Origin: Lasioglossum baleicum
Taxonomy: Eukaryota > Arthropoda > Insecta > Hymenoptera > Halictidae
Direction of reading: 5' to 3'
DNA length: 64,000 nt
Assembly (NCBI RefSeq): GCF_051020765.1
Contig: NC_134936.1
Span: forward strand, 5,145,045-5,209,044
Notes under the pieces: model-generated
Database searches by the model: none
Seen by the model: only the letters and a program-made list of their open reading frames with translations
Told to the model about the DNA's origin: nothing
Shown: positions 43,537 to 54,859 of the stretch, piece after piece
How the letters are laid out: every line of letters begins with the position of its first letter
Numbering within the stretch: the first letter of the stretch is position 1
Translations under genes and position numbers: made by a program

Positions 43537-44160
43537 ATGGACCTGTATCGAAAATTTTAACCCTTGTTCACTAAAGGGACGTTATTTGTGTCCGGAAGAT
43601 TTCGTACAGTTTGTAAAATTCACGTGTTTTGCCTCATACTACAATATTTACAACATAAAATATTTCAACAAATTATTTGTCACGATCAGTGTGATCATCT
43701 CTATTTAGGACGTCTCAATGTACTGTATGAATTTTCAACATTGCATCAGACATGCAAGACTCACCATTGCAGTTTGAGGGTACCATAAGAAAGTTTACAG
43801 TCTAATTTTCATCGAGAAACACATTATTTCTACTTCAAAGACGCTTTTGTTCTTTACCAGTAATAGGTAACCTATAATTTGCATAAGGAAACTGTACCGT
43901 TTACTGCGGTATCATGCTTCGATCGTACGTGTAAGCAGTTTGTGGAAGAATGATGTGTAGCGAATACAAAAAATAATTGAGGGCCCTCAAAATCTAATAC
44001 AACATACGAAAATATTAAAAAATAGAATCGATAACATGTTGTACTTATTACTGCGAACGAGAAAGAGCCATGTACTTATTACTGCGCACCCATTACTGCG
44101 GATTAGAATTCGAAATATACAAGCGTGCGGAAACAAACTACGTGTATCTAGGCATTAATT
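43537..44160. other. No gene; short segment shared with 54820
   Basis: AACTGTACCGTTTACTGCGG at 43888-43907 resembles GTAACTGTACCGATTAGTGC at 54823-54842, and TACTTATTACTGCG is repeated at 44041 and 44072. Nothing coding. Confidence 0.3.
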
Positions 44161-44400
44161 TAAATTAATAACAGGTGTAATTTAGAACAGTAAACACATT
44201 AGAAGAATTTAAAAATAATATTATATTATTTTCAAGCTTTTTTAAAGATATTAAGGAAGAAAATGAATTTCTATTTCTATTTAAATATCCGCAGTAGAAT
44301 TATAATAAATAGACTGCGCATTTAATGCAGAATAATTTATAACAGATTATTTATGTATAATTTGAAACAGTATAATAGAGAAATTAAAAGAATTTAACGA
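44161..44400. repeat. Degenerate TAGACTGCGGAT-family pieces
   Basis: A right end AATATCCGCAGTAG at 44284-44297 and a left end ATAGACTGCGCATTTAATGC at 44308 lie side by side, with AGGTGTAATTTAGAACAGT and ATAATTTGAAACAGT interior wording. They seem to be two broken copies next to each other. Confidence 0.4.
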
Positions 44401-45360
44401 TACCGATACATAGAAATGTATTAAGTTGTAAGAATACAACTAAACAAAACAATTAAAGAGAGAAATAAATTCCTATTTGGTCCTAACAACGAACAGCAAT
44501 TTTTATAATTGTGTTTCCTTCTCGTTTCCGCCTCTAAATCCGTAAAATAGCGTACAAACGATCAAAGATTCCATTAGAATAAGTATGAAAAGTATGAAAG
44601 GATCGCAAGGCGGATATCCATTCACACATAATGGCGTAACGATGCCGGCGTGGGTCTCATTAAAAATAGTCATCTCCGTCGGTAGAGCAACCCCTTAATG
44701 TCGTTCCACTGTCTTTACGTTCGACAAAGAGCCTCGAAGTGTCGTAAGCTTCTGTTAATTTATAACGTCGGAAGTTGAGGGTTGGAGCTGCTCGTCGCGC
44801 AGTATCACCCCCCGCCCATCCCTTTCTTGCGCTGATCACCGTTTTCCCTTTTCCTTCCTTCTCGCTTCCGGTCGATGGAAGCGTTCTGTTTTATATACAA
44901 AGGACATAATAGCGGTAAACGTTCAGGAGGGGATTTCGGTAATGTTGCGACTGCCATTAAACCGTGTACACACGCGTGGCAAGCGGCACGTGGCCACCGG
45001 CAGAAAGAATAAAGCGTAAAGATGAAATATCTCTGATACAACCCCCGTGTAAATGAATATCGGCCCTCTAATCGTGGGTGCTTCACGCGATCCAAATCAC
45101 GGTCTAGCGATCTTCGAATTAAACTATAAAGAGGTACATATTATCGAAATAATGTTCCCTATTATTGTTACTACGAAAGTATACTACGAAAGTATAGTGT
45201 GACGTTCCCTAATGTAAGACCCATGTCTTAAAAAATTAATTAATTAATCTCGACTATGAACTCTTTTATTAAAAGTCGACACATGTGTTGAAAGTAAAGA
45301 GGATTTGGTACTTTCATAACGAAATAGGGATGAACGAAAATTGAGTAGATATATGTACCT
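44401..45360. other. GC-rich patch 44590-45120; no gene identified
   Basis: A 96-residue minus frame (44805-45095) has no domain. The direct repeat TACTACGAAAGTATA occurs at 45169 and 45181. Nothing else was recognised. Confidence 0.3.
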
Positions 45361-45440
45361 CAATAGAACCTCGATTATCCGAACTAATTGGGTCAGAGGT
45401 GGTTCAGAAAATCGAATTGTTCGGATAATTAATCGAACAG
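45361..45440. repeat. Possible pogo-like MITE fragment
   Basis: CAATAGAACCTCGATTATCC followed by GAAC resembles pogo/Tigger-type ends (CAGTAGAACCTCGATTATCC). The inverted GTTCGGATAATTAATCGA lies about 35 bp further. Too short and imperfect for certainty. Confidence 0.35.
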
Positions 45441-45521
45441 TTTTAAAATTATTTATTAAATACAAAAGTACTACTGCTGTAATTGGTATTACTCAAAACA
45501 TATGTGTGTACATATTATATA

Positions 45522-45599
45522 TTGGGTTGGCAAATAAGTTCGTTCGGTTTTTGTGTTATTCCACTCTAAAAAACCGAACGAACTTATTTTCCAACCCAA
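45522..45599. repeat. Mini-mariner MITE, 78 bp, near-perfect palindrome
   Basis: TTGGGTTGGCAAATAAGTTC continues to GTTCGGTTTT, and the right half is its inverse with one substitution in the first 20 bases. TA lies at both edges (45520-45521, 45600-45601). The loop is only about 17 bp. The end sequence is the mariner terminal repeat common in ants and other insects. Confidence 0.88.
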
Positions 45600-45601
45600 T
45601 A

Positions 45602-46080
45602 CATATGTATACGATACACAGTAGTTATACATATACAGTTAATGTTAACAGAACTTACTTGTTAAGGAAGTCATTAATTTTTTTAAACATTGAGGACTCT
45701 TTTCAAGATCTCTCATAAATATGTAATATAAATTACTATATAAAATTGAATTCAACAAAATTGTGTTCCTACATTTTATTACACAAGACCTGTCATAACA
45801 AGAACTACCGAGGATCCCTTATTTGGAAACAATAACATGGTAACTATTAAGTAGCTTTGAGGTTAGGTATTAATCATTTAATAATATACAACTAGTAAGG
45901 CTTAAACTCCATTACATGCTTTATACAGCACTATTTACAGAAATGATTATGTATTTACCATTTCGGAGGTGTTTGTAGTTTAATCGAGCTATAATACTTC
46001 AACGATTTTCACGAAATGTACTTGCTCCAAAACAAATACAGCAAGAACAACTAATACGTTAGGTTAGTTGTAATATAGCA
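45602..46080. other. AT-rich filler, nothing recognised
   Basis: Frames here are short and without similarity. Confidence 0.3.
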
Positions 46081-46697
46081 CTTTAAAACAATATAATTTT
46101 TTTATAATTGTACCAAACGACCTAATGTTTTGTAAGCAATTAGAAGCTCTGGTTTACTCTAAATGATCTACAAACAAGAATTTCCAAAAACTACAATTTA
46201 CAAGGTTGCATGTAAAAATAAAAAGACTTTTTTATTTGGGTCCTTAATGAAAATTTAAAATTTTATGTAGATCTATGTTAGTTATATACATGCTGAAAAT
46301 TTCATCAAAATCGATCAACATACCCAAAAGCTACAAGTGGTTAAATGTGGTGGAAATCATAGTTTTTTGCAACTTTTGGTCAGTTTCTGCTTAATAAAAT
46401 CCACAGATTCTTATATTTTTCGATGTGTGTCATTTTTTTCTGCGTCAACCGATTTCGATGAAATTTTCAGCATGTGTATAACTGACATACATCAACAAAA
46501 CGCATATTTTAAATTTTCATTACAGGCTCTAATAAAAAAGTGATAAATGGTGCCTCTGTTACTTTCTCATGTAATTCTTGCAATTGCAATTTTTCCAAAA
46601 TCTTTTTTCCATGTCATTTCGTAAATCAATTCTTCTAATTGCTCAGAAAAAGTCAGGTCGATTGATCCGATTATAAAAAAGTTATACTGTTTTAAAG
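46081..46697. repeat. Long palindromic repeat
   Basis: Imperfect inverted arms of nearly 300 bp. Examples are CTTTAAAACAATATAA against TTATACTGTTTTAAAG; TTTCATCAAAATCGATCAAC against ACCGATTTCGATGAAATTTT; and AATGAAAATTTAAAATTTTA against CATATTTTAAATTTTCATTA. One arm recurs at 11514-11696. No transposase. Confidence 0.65.
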
Positions 46698-48144
46698 TTC
46701 ATGGTTCACTGTAGCAATATTTAGCGGTTCCTCAGAGTCGCCGCTCGCGAGTGCTAACGATTAAATGCTCAATAAACTAACAGTCATCAAAAAACTGGGC
46801 CACCATTGACCGCCTTACCTCGCACATCAAACCCGATGAGCAAGATAAAATTGACTTTGCAAAAACACCATTACACAAACCCACACACCTCATCCCTTAT
46901 CACTGGGATTGCCTATCCAACGAAACCCGACATCCCCCGTGCGCGGAGAAAGTAAAAATCCCATCAGAGCGTGTTAAAAGAAAGCGTGGCGTATTCCCTG
47001 GGGCCGCGTCCGAGAGAAAAGCAAACGATAAAAATTTCCGGGCAACCCTTACATATTGAAAAAAACCGCGTAGACACGCAAGGAATGAAGAAGACACGAG
47101 AGAAAGAGTAAAGTCACGGGCAGACGTTGCACCTTTCCTTCCCCGCAAAGAGGAGGTTGCTAAAGAGGGGGTGGGTCTTTGACGGTGTGCCACGTGGTCC
47201 GGGAAGGGGTGGCGGAGATTCAACGATCCGTGATCGCGGATGGAAGTTCAAACACGGAACCGCGATCTCATTATCCAGACCAAAGAAAGAAGCGAACTTA
47301 AAAACGATCCAGGGGAGGAGGGGGGGCTGCGGTGGCCGACGGGGAACGATTACTTATTGAGCAAGGGTGAGATTTTGAATGGCGGCCGCACGCGAGAATC
47401 CGCGGTGATATAACCTCGTCAGGAACGGTAGCTACTGCGGTTAGGTAATAATAAAGCTACGTTAAGGGCAGAAAAGGGAAAGAGGGCCGGGGGGAACACA
47501 CGTGGGCCCGTGTATGGACAGAGACTCTTAGGCTGATGGTTGGGAAGGAGCCCTAGGACCAACGCGGCGCGGCTTGGGAGACGGGTAGGACGGGTACAGC
47601 GGGTAGGGGCGACATGATACAGAACGACGAGGAGAGCGAGAAGCCCGGAGGTCGGGCTATCATAATATAGATTAGCTCATATGGCTCTCCCTTATGTTAG
47701 CTCGGATCTGGCTCATAGCCTCGAGTGCTCCGGGATTCACTATTCATACACGCGACAATTAGATAGGCATTACTCTATACACGTGTGTGCGGGGCCACCT
47801 CCGCCTAGTCCGCACCCTCGTTCCTACCCTCTCTTCAGCACAGTGTGTACGTGTGTGTCTGCTGGGGTGGCACGGATCGGAGTTGGCTGAAACCAAGGAC
47901 TAGGAGGGGCGGCTTGAGTCAACCCCTAAGCCAGTGTAAACACGTTTTAATAGAGATTCGCTCGAGCGGTTATAATAGCTTTGCGGATGTAGCGGCCCGT
48001 CCGCCTTTCGCGAGCCCCGACTCGCCCCTCCCGGACACCCTTATCACCGACGTCTGTTCTCTCTCGTTTCCTCCGTAGGCCCCCGATCGTTATTCTCAGA
48101 CGGAAATATCAGAAATTTTGAGACACGCCGCACAGTGGGAACTT
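46698..48144. other. GC-rich island, no gene identified
   Basis: 46890-48080 is the longest GC-rich run of the window, with CpG-rich and G-rich parts (AGGGGAGGAGGGGGGGCTGC near 47310). Frames on both strands (46900-47223 minus, 47127-47360 plus, 47681-47890 and 47845-48078 plus) lack recognisable domains. No transposon end was found, which makes it a candidate for host regulatory or exon sequence. Confidence 0.35.
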
Positions 48145-48345
48145 TCGACCAAACTCGATTCAAAATCAAAGAACTATCGATAGAGACGAGGTAGAGCGAT
48201 GAAATTTTTTTTTAATTAAAGCTGAAACTTGGCAGAATATGGGAAAAATATGGAGATTGTGGTACGAACGTTTTTTAACGTTGAGAAAATTCGTTAAGCT
48301 TTCACAATTTTTGTGAACAGAACTAATGTAACCATTTTTTCGTTG
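48145..48345. repeat. Interspersed repeat, copy B (pair with 33323-33515)
   Basis: TCAAAATCAAAGAACTATCG, GAGGTAGAGCGATGAAATTT, AAGCTGAAACTTGGCAGAAT and GAACGTTTTTTAACGTTGAG follow the same order as in copy A. Confidence 0.6.
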
Positions 48346-49108
48346 AAATGATAACCCACTAGTTTGAAGTAAGTACCTAGAACTAAGAACATACATAATT
48401 TATATTTTCATTGTGTATAAAGTTTCTTCATATGTCTATAGAAAAATGGAATAAAACTGACAGGACATGAAATCGAATTTTTATTTTAATGCTTCGAACA
48501 TGTAAAAACGAAAGGAAATGCATGCAATTTTATTACTATTTGCGCTTTATTAATCCGTCGAAAATTTATACATCCTATAAATGCATGAAGCTCCACAGTC
48601 TAGTAATTAGAGTGTCGCACCGTGCTGAAATACATTCGAAAATAGATACTGTAAAGCGTATTTTGAAATATTTGGTCACCGCAACCCCATGTGATTATTT
48701 AGGGCTGAACCTCCTGTGAACACTGCGGGGCGCATATGTTTCCTGGCTTATTAATGCATTTGCTGCAGAAGTTCTGTGCTTAATCAACATTACAGTAGTA
48801 ATACTTTTAAATTCTCCATGTTTTTTCTGCTAAAGGTAACTTGTACTACCACTTATTAACCGATTCTCTTGACAAAATTGTCAATAAAAACATGATATAA
48901 TATAAACACTTTCAAACAAATATTTACCATTGACAAAAATTAAGAACAGTTAATCGAAAGTTTTATAATGATTATTGTTAATAATGGAAATGTGGGTCGT
49001 CTTTGTTTAAATATAGAGAAATGTAAGTTATATACCAGGTCTTATCGCCATCTTTCTTGGAGATATTGTACAAGAATGTTGTTTGAAATATCGATCGCAA
49101 GATAATGA
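48346..49108. other. No feature recognised
   Basis: Mostly AT-rich. A 76-residue frame at 48489-48719 has no similarity. Confidence 0.3.
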
Positions 49109-49994
49109 AATGTATAATATTCAAATGTTCTCGGCGCAACGGTTCGATCAGTTAATAGGAAAAAAGCAAAATTTGCACGTTAGTTAGGAACTTTCAACGT
49201 TTCGATCTTCATTCAGATCATTTTCAAGAAAGTAGAAAAAACTGCGTCTGAAAAATATATTTTCACAATGTAAAACCAGAAACTTTAAAATATCTGCGTA
49301 ACCAGAATGTAACAATGTAACAAGATACTGCAATAATTTACTTACATTGCTTCATAAAGATTATAAATACGGAATTGAAATTGTCTTAGCACATGCTGCT
49401 TCCATGTCGTCAGACAGGATACTGGATCATAGACCATCAAAGTCATTAGACACAGAACGTAACTGGTCGATCGATCAAAACAAAGTCAATCGTCGATCGA
49501 TGTTTGGCGGTTATTTCAAACCGTGAAAAACGTCAAAAACCCCAACTTGCCACATGTTCGTGACCATATGATGAAAAACTTTTATTAAATATATGAAAAA
49601 GATGTAATTTATATAGTATGTAATAGGAAAATAGTTGTTATTAGGAAGTGACTCTAATGACTTTGATGGTCTATGATCCAGTATCCTGTCTGACGACATG
49701 GAAGCAGCATGTGCTAAGACAATTTCAATTCCGTATTTATAATCTTTATAAAGCAATGTAAGTAAATTATTGCAGTATCTTGTTACATTGTTACATTCTG
49801 GTTACGCAGATATTTTAAAGTTTCTGGTTTTACATTGTGAAAATATATTTTTCAGACGCAGTTTTTTCTACTTTCTTGAAAATGATCTGAATGAAGATCG
49901 AAACGTTGAAAGTTCCTAACTAACGTGCAAATTTTGCTTTTTTCCTATTAACTGATCGAACCGTTGCGCCGAGAACATTTGAATATTATACATT
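49109..49994. mobile_element. Near-perfect palindrome, 342-bp arms, 202-bp loop
   Basis: Arms 49109-49450 and 49653-49994 are of equal length and look identical or nearly so (for example TCGGCGCAACGGTTCGATCA against its exact inverse; AAGTCATTAGA against TCTAATGACTT). The loop 49451-49652 is unique sequence. The arm carries CTTGAAAATGATCTGAATG and GAAGATCGAAACGTTGAAAG, wording also seen in the LINE insertion at 35254. Class unresolved: a foldback, or an inverted pair of retroelement 3' ends. An 81-residue frame on it is an arm by-product. Confidence 0.85.
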
Positions 49995-50801
49995 ATATTG
50001 TACAAGATTTAATAAATATCGTAAACTAATTATAAATTGTAAATGATTTTTTAAAAGAATAGGTTAAAAATTCACTTTTTCTTGCCAACATTTTTCATGA
50101 AAATTTGCAATAATAATTATATTGTACAATTATGTTATGTTCCAAAAATAAGCTCACAGCCACAGCACATCGCCACAGATTCTTTTGTGAAATGAAAGGA
50201 TGCAGTGTAGAAGAACCCTTTCACTACAATGGACGAGATAAATCGCGTACCTTTATTATTTGTATGACGTATTTTACTTGAAAATTTGACATAAGTAATC
50301 GATTTTTATTTTATTTATCTTTGTTAGTGGAAGGTGTTTAAAGATGACAAATATAAAATACTGCATATTTTACACAATTAAAGTTTTAAATATTTATTTT
50401 GTATGTGAAATGCTTGAAAGCATGGTGAAATGCATAATGTGACGGAACAATTTTTACAGAAATATCTGGTTTCCATTTGTCGGTCATTACTTTTGCAAAC
50501 TGCACATGCTATTGTTGAATGAGATTTTTTTCTGTGGGTTCTAATTTTGTATATTAGATCTTATCTTCTACATCGATTACAATTATAAGTCTGGATTACA
50601 TACAAAATTAACAATAAAAACTCTAATTGTGTAAAATATCATCTTTAAGCACCTTCCACCAACGATGATATGTCTTAAAAATCGATTACATCTTAATAAT
50701 TATTAATAACATTAAAACGCTTCATATGAACCCACGGACAACGGACGATTTTTATAACTGTGTAATTGGCAATGCTTAGGACCGCTCATAGCTCTAAATA
50801 A
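49995..50801. other. AT-rich filler, nothing recognised
   Basis: No coding similarity. A loose inverse relation exists between TCGATTTTTATTTTATTTAT (50300) and the region near 50680, but it is too weak to call. Confidence 0.3.
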
Positions 50802-50804
50802 TAA

Positions 50805-51872
50805 CACTGTCCAACAGCCAAAAAGTATTTCGATTCCCACTATGCGATTCTGGTAGAGTTTTCCGCGCTGATTCCGAATCTGGTTTTAATTTTTTTCCTA
50901 TACGTCCAGTTTTTGAGAAAATGGAGTTTAAAAAAAAGACATATTTTTCAACTTTAAACAAATATTGCGATGTTATTCTAAAAGATATTGAATTGTTCTT
51001 TACAGCAAAAGATTCTGTAGACTTTCCCGAATACAGTGATATCCAATATTAATACATTATGATTGTTTAAACATGTTTAAACAATGATTAAAGACGGAGA
51101 TGCACCACTTTTGCACCAATTTTTGCGGATATTTTCGAATTTATCTCAAAAAATAAGGGTCCAGCGAAAAATTGAACTATACCACGCGAAAGAGCAGACT
51201 TTTATCTTGAGAAACCCCCCTATGAAGTTTGCATGTTCAGCGTTTTTTTCGAACCAGAAAGCAAAATATCTTCGCGCGACATGAGTTTCCGCCAGTGGCG
51301 CTCGGGACGGGATACGGCGCAGCGACGACGGGATACGGAGCGGCGAACGACCGTTCTGGTGGTGAGCGCCACTGGTGACAACACATGTCGGGCGAAGATA
51401 TTTTGCTTTCTGGTTCAAAGAAAACGTCGACCATGCAAACTTCACAGGGGAGTTTCTCAAGATAAAAGTCTGCTCTTTCGCGTGGTATAGTTCAATTTTT
51501 CGCTGGACCCTTATTTTTTGAGATAAATTCGAAAATATCCGCAAAAATTGGTGCAAAAGTGGTGCATCTCCGTCTTTAATCATTGTTTAAACATGTTTAA
51601 ACAATCATAATGTATTAATATTGGATATCACTGTATTCGGGAAAGTCTACAGAATCTTTTGCTGTAAAGAACAATTCAATATCTTTTATAATAACATCGC
51701 AATATTTGTTTAAAGTTGAAAAATATGTCTTTTTTTTAAACTCCATTTTCTCAAAAACTGGACGTATAGGAAAAAAATTAAAACCAGATTCGGAATCAGC
51801 GCGGAAAACTCTATAAGAATCGCATAATGGGAATCGAAATACTTTTAAAAAGTTGGAATTTGTTGGACAGTG
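50805..51872. mobile_element. Long palindromic element, TAA duplication (PIF/Harbinger-like)
   Basis: Ends CACTGTCCAACA and the inverted TGTTGGACAGTG, with TAA on both sides (50802-50804, 51873-51875). A 3-bp TWA duplication fits PIF/Harbinger. Arms of nearly 500 bp are very similar, including AACATGTTTAAACAATGATT and its inverse. The GC-rich centre at 51285-51370 forms the loop. The same 60-plus-residue peptide appears on both strands because of the symmetry, so these frames are not independent genes. Confidence 0.75.
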
Positions 51873-51875
51873 TAA

Positions 51876-52182
51876 TTTTTAAAAATTTACTTTTTATGAT
51901 ATCTCGCGTAGACACATTAGTCTTTCCGATATCCTCAATGAAACAGCTATTCAATTAGTTTAATTGCCACAAATTGAATACTTATATGACAATTTGGATG
52001 TTCCCCGTCAAAATAGACTCCGACACAGTATACGGAGGGTTAATAATAAAGATACACGAGATATCTCGTTCATAGCATTGTACGACGAAATCATGATGGC
52101 GAGATATCTCGTCCACGGTAGTGAAAGGGTTAAGGGTTGCACTGTCTAGGAAAAATAAACACAAAAAAGAAACAACTTCTAT
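51876..52182. other. No feature recognised
   Basis: Contains GAGATATCTCG motifs and mirror frames on both strands (51964-52149, 51982-52164) without similarity. Confidence 0.3.
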
Positions 52183-52989
52183 AGTCCAGTCAATGAATGC
52201 TCATAAGGGGCGTGTAGAGGGAAATGGAAGGTCACAATTTTTAATTTTGGGACTTTGTTTGGACTAGTTAGGAGGTAAACATATACTAAAAGTCCCTACT
52301 CCTAGGAGGTGAGCGGAGTGCAGGGGGGTACGTAGAAGGTCCCCCCTTTTTCGGTTTTCCGCGTATATCTCGGAAACTATGTGACATAGCGAGACCATTC
52401 TATACAAAATTAAAGCTGACAAAATGTGCCACAAGATTGACTCTATTCAGTTTTTCGCTATCTCGCATAGATTCCGAGATATAGGCGTTCAAAGTTCACT
52501 AATTGTGCTGAAGAGTTCTTTTTCACTATTAGTGAACATTGTGCGCGGATATCTCGGAAACTATGCATCCTAGCGATAAGACCATTCAATACAAAAGTAA
52601 AGCTGACAAAACGTGCCACAAGATTGATTCTATCCAGTTTTTCGCTATCGCGCATAGATTCCGAGAGATCCGCGCTCAAAGTTCACTAATTGAGAAAAAG
52701 AAATTTTCGCCTCACGTTTTTTGTCTTATTTGACTAGCTAACTCTTCAGCACAATTAGTGGACTTTGAGCGCGGATATCTCGGAAACTATGCGAGATAGC
52801 GAAAAACTGAATCGAATCAATCTTGTGGTAAATTTTATCAGCTTTAATTTTGTATAGAATAGTCTTATCGCTAGGACGCATAGTTTCCGAGATATAAGCG
52901 GAAAACCGAAGAAGGGAACCTTCTACGTGCCCCAAAGTTAAAAATTGTGTTCCTTCCATTTTTCTCTACAACTTTTCGTTGACTGTACT
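52183..52989. mobile_element. Foldback MITE family GTCCAGTCAA, copy 4
   Basis: AGTCCAGTCAATGAATGCTC at the left to ACTTTTCGTTGACTGTACTA at the right, TA at each edge. The right arm lacks the GGAGGTGAGC-GACTAGTTAGG segment present on the left, so it is deleted there. Internal CTCGGAAACTATG modules occur at least four times in alternating orientation. Confidence 0.8.
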
Positions 52990-54109
52990 AGTAGTTTGAG
53001 ATGCGTAACATGATGCGTAGAGATGCGTCTACGATTATACCGGTGTCATCGAAACAGAGTATCGTGAAACTTGCGATCTCAAGGACGACGGATCTGGTAA
53101 TGTCGATCTTTGACGCGATTTCAGCGTAAGCACGAGAAAATCTCGAATACCGGTTAGTTACCACAAACTTTATCGACTTACGAGAAGTTTTCGCCGTGGA
53201 ACGGCAACATAAAAGTGAGGCATCAACGTGCAAGGAACTTTAATAAAACCGAGCTTCCTCGCCCGGAGTTCTCTCTCTCTCTCTCTCTCACTCTCTCCCC
53301 CTCTTCCCTCCTCCTGTTTCTCCCTCTTTCTGACGGTCTCCCTCTCTATTCCGTCTACCACCTCTTTCTATCCCCCTCTCCGTCTATGACACAAAAAGGA
53401 TGAGTTTCGCGATATCACAGTGCAATTATCTCCGAGGAAATGAGCTTTGCATAGGCACCAGGAACGTGTGCAATACCGGCGAACTTATATATGAAAGAGG
53501 TCGCGCTGGCTAAAGCTTCGTATTTATACGTTCCACGAGGTAAAACGACGTCTTAGGGCCGTTCAAGCATTTATGGTGCACGTTCCAGTTTTGAAAAGGA
53601 CGCGGGAATGCTCGAGTAAATCGCCCGGCTCTGGCCATGATTTTAAAATCCCCGAGAAATTAGTTGACAGACACGGCCAGCCGGCTGAAAAACCCCGGTG
53701 AAAAATCTCTTCGTTAGATTTAATAGGGATGCGACCTTCGTCCACGTCCCTCTTGATGGGCCGTGCATTTTTCATGGTATTTTTGCGACGCCCGCGGGAT
53801 CGCGGTGATCACCGAACGATTACGCGAAACGGGATCAAATTGCGAAACCAAGCGTCCAAATCGGCTACAGTAGAACCTCGCTCGTTGCACAAAACGGGGC
53901 CGTAAAACGCGTCCAAAACTCGAGTATCGAAAGATCCCATCGCCGCCGTTTTTCCACTTTCCAACTCCGTATTTCCCCACTTGTCTGACTGCTCGCGATT
54001 ATTAGGGTAACAGGCAGTATTTAAATATTTCTTTACCACTTGAAATGTAGACTGGCTTGAATTGGGCAAATAGAGCCTCGGCTCTACAACGCCATCTTTG
54101 CACTACGAT
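52990..54109. other. GC-rich island with CT tract; no gene identified
   Basis: A CT-rich tract lies at 53270-53380. Frames at 53563-53775, 53720-53980 and 53809-54069 (minus) overlap in different frames and show no domain. ACAGTAGAACCTCGCTCGTT at 53869-53888 resembles a pogo-type end without partner. Confidence 0.3.
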
Positions 54110-54111
54110 AT

Positions 54112-54810
54112 GGGGTAACGAATAAACCATTAACCAACCATTAAAACATAACTCTTATTCGTTATTCGAATAAAAAACTATCTTTCATTCGACTTTTATT
54201 TAAATAATTTCGTAATTTTGTAAGCGGATGTATTCGAAGCGTCGAATACAATTTGTAACTATTAAGGTAGGCGCACACTAGACCGCACCGCGACTGCACA
54301 CCGACCACCCGCTTCCGCTGTTTTGACTTTCGTATATGTAGTTCATAGTTCTATGTTTTACATCACGCGTGAGCAAATTTTTGCTCGATCGAAGGCATTT
54401 TCAAGGGATACGGCACTACGGCCGCCACGGGGAGCGAGACGCGCGGCCGGGAGAGAAGTGGTGGTATCCCTTGAAAATGCCTTCGATCGAGCAAAAATTT
54501 GCTCACGCGTGATGTAAAACATAGAACTATGAACTACATATACGAAAGTCAAAACAGCGGAAGCGGGTGGTCGGCGTGCGGTCGCGGTGCGGTCTAGTGT
54601 GCGCCTACCTTTATTCATCTAATACATTCTCGGCGAATTCAAGATTATTTAAATAAAAGTCGAATAAAAGATACTTTTGTATTCGAACCTTCGAATAACG
54701 AATACAAATTTTGTATCTTGTATTCGTTATTCGAAATTTGTATTTAAATACAATGTATTTAAATACAATTTAAAGACAATGTATTTAAATACAATTTTTG
54801 CCCATCACTG
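54112..54810. mobile_element. hAT-like inverted-repeat element (CAGTGATGGGCAAA end)
   Basis: The right end, read inward, is CAGTGATGGGCAAAAATTGT followed by TATTTAAATACA repeats. Inverted blocks TTCGTTATTCGAATA / TTCGAATAACGAATAC and CGACTTTTATTTAAATAAT / ATTATTTAAATAAAAGTCG surround the nested MITE 54265-54610. The left terminus is not clear. CAGTGATGGGCAAA is a hAT-style tip; no transposase is present. Confidence 0.5.
54265..54610. repeat. Near-perfect palindromic MITE, TTA duplication
   Basis: AGGTAGGCGCACACTAGACC and its inverse form the tips, with TTA on both sides (54262-54264, 54611-54613), as in PIF/Harbinger. Arms of about 165 bp are almost identical, including CGATCGAAGGCATTTTCAAG. 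The GC-rich loop of about 40 bp is at 54413-54455. It sits inside the hAT-like element 54112-54810. Confidence 0.85.
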
Positions 54811-54859
54811 GGGTAACTGTACCGATTAGTGCGGTATCATCATGGAACGAACTGTATAC

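Noticed and set aside
49200..49250. Hammerhead ribozyme
   Set aside because: GATCGAAAC recalls the core, but the CTGATGA box and stem II are not in the required arrangement.
51084..51583. Two related genes starting MIKDGDAPLLHQFLRIF
   Set aside because: They are the same sequence read from the two arms of a palindrome.
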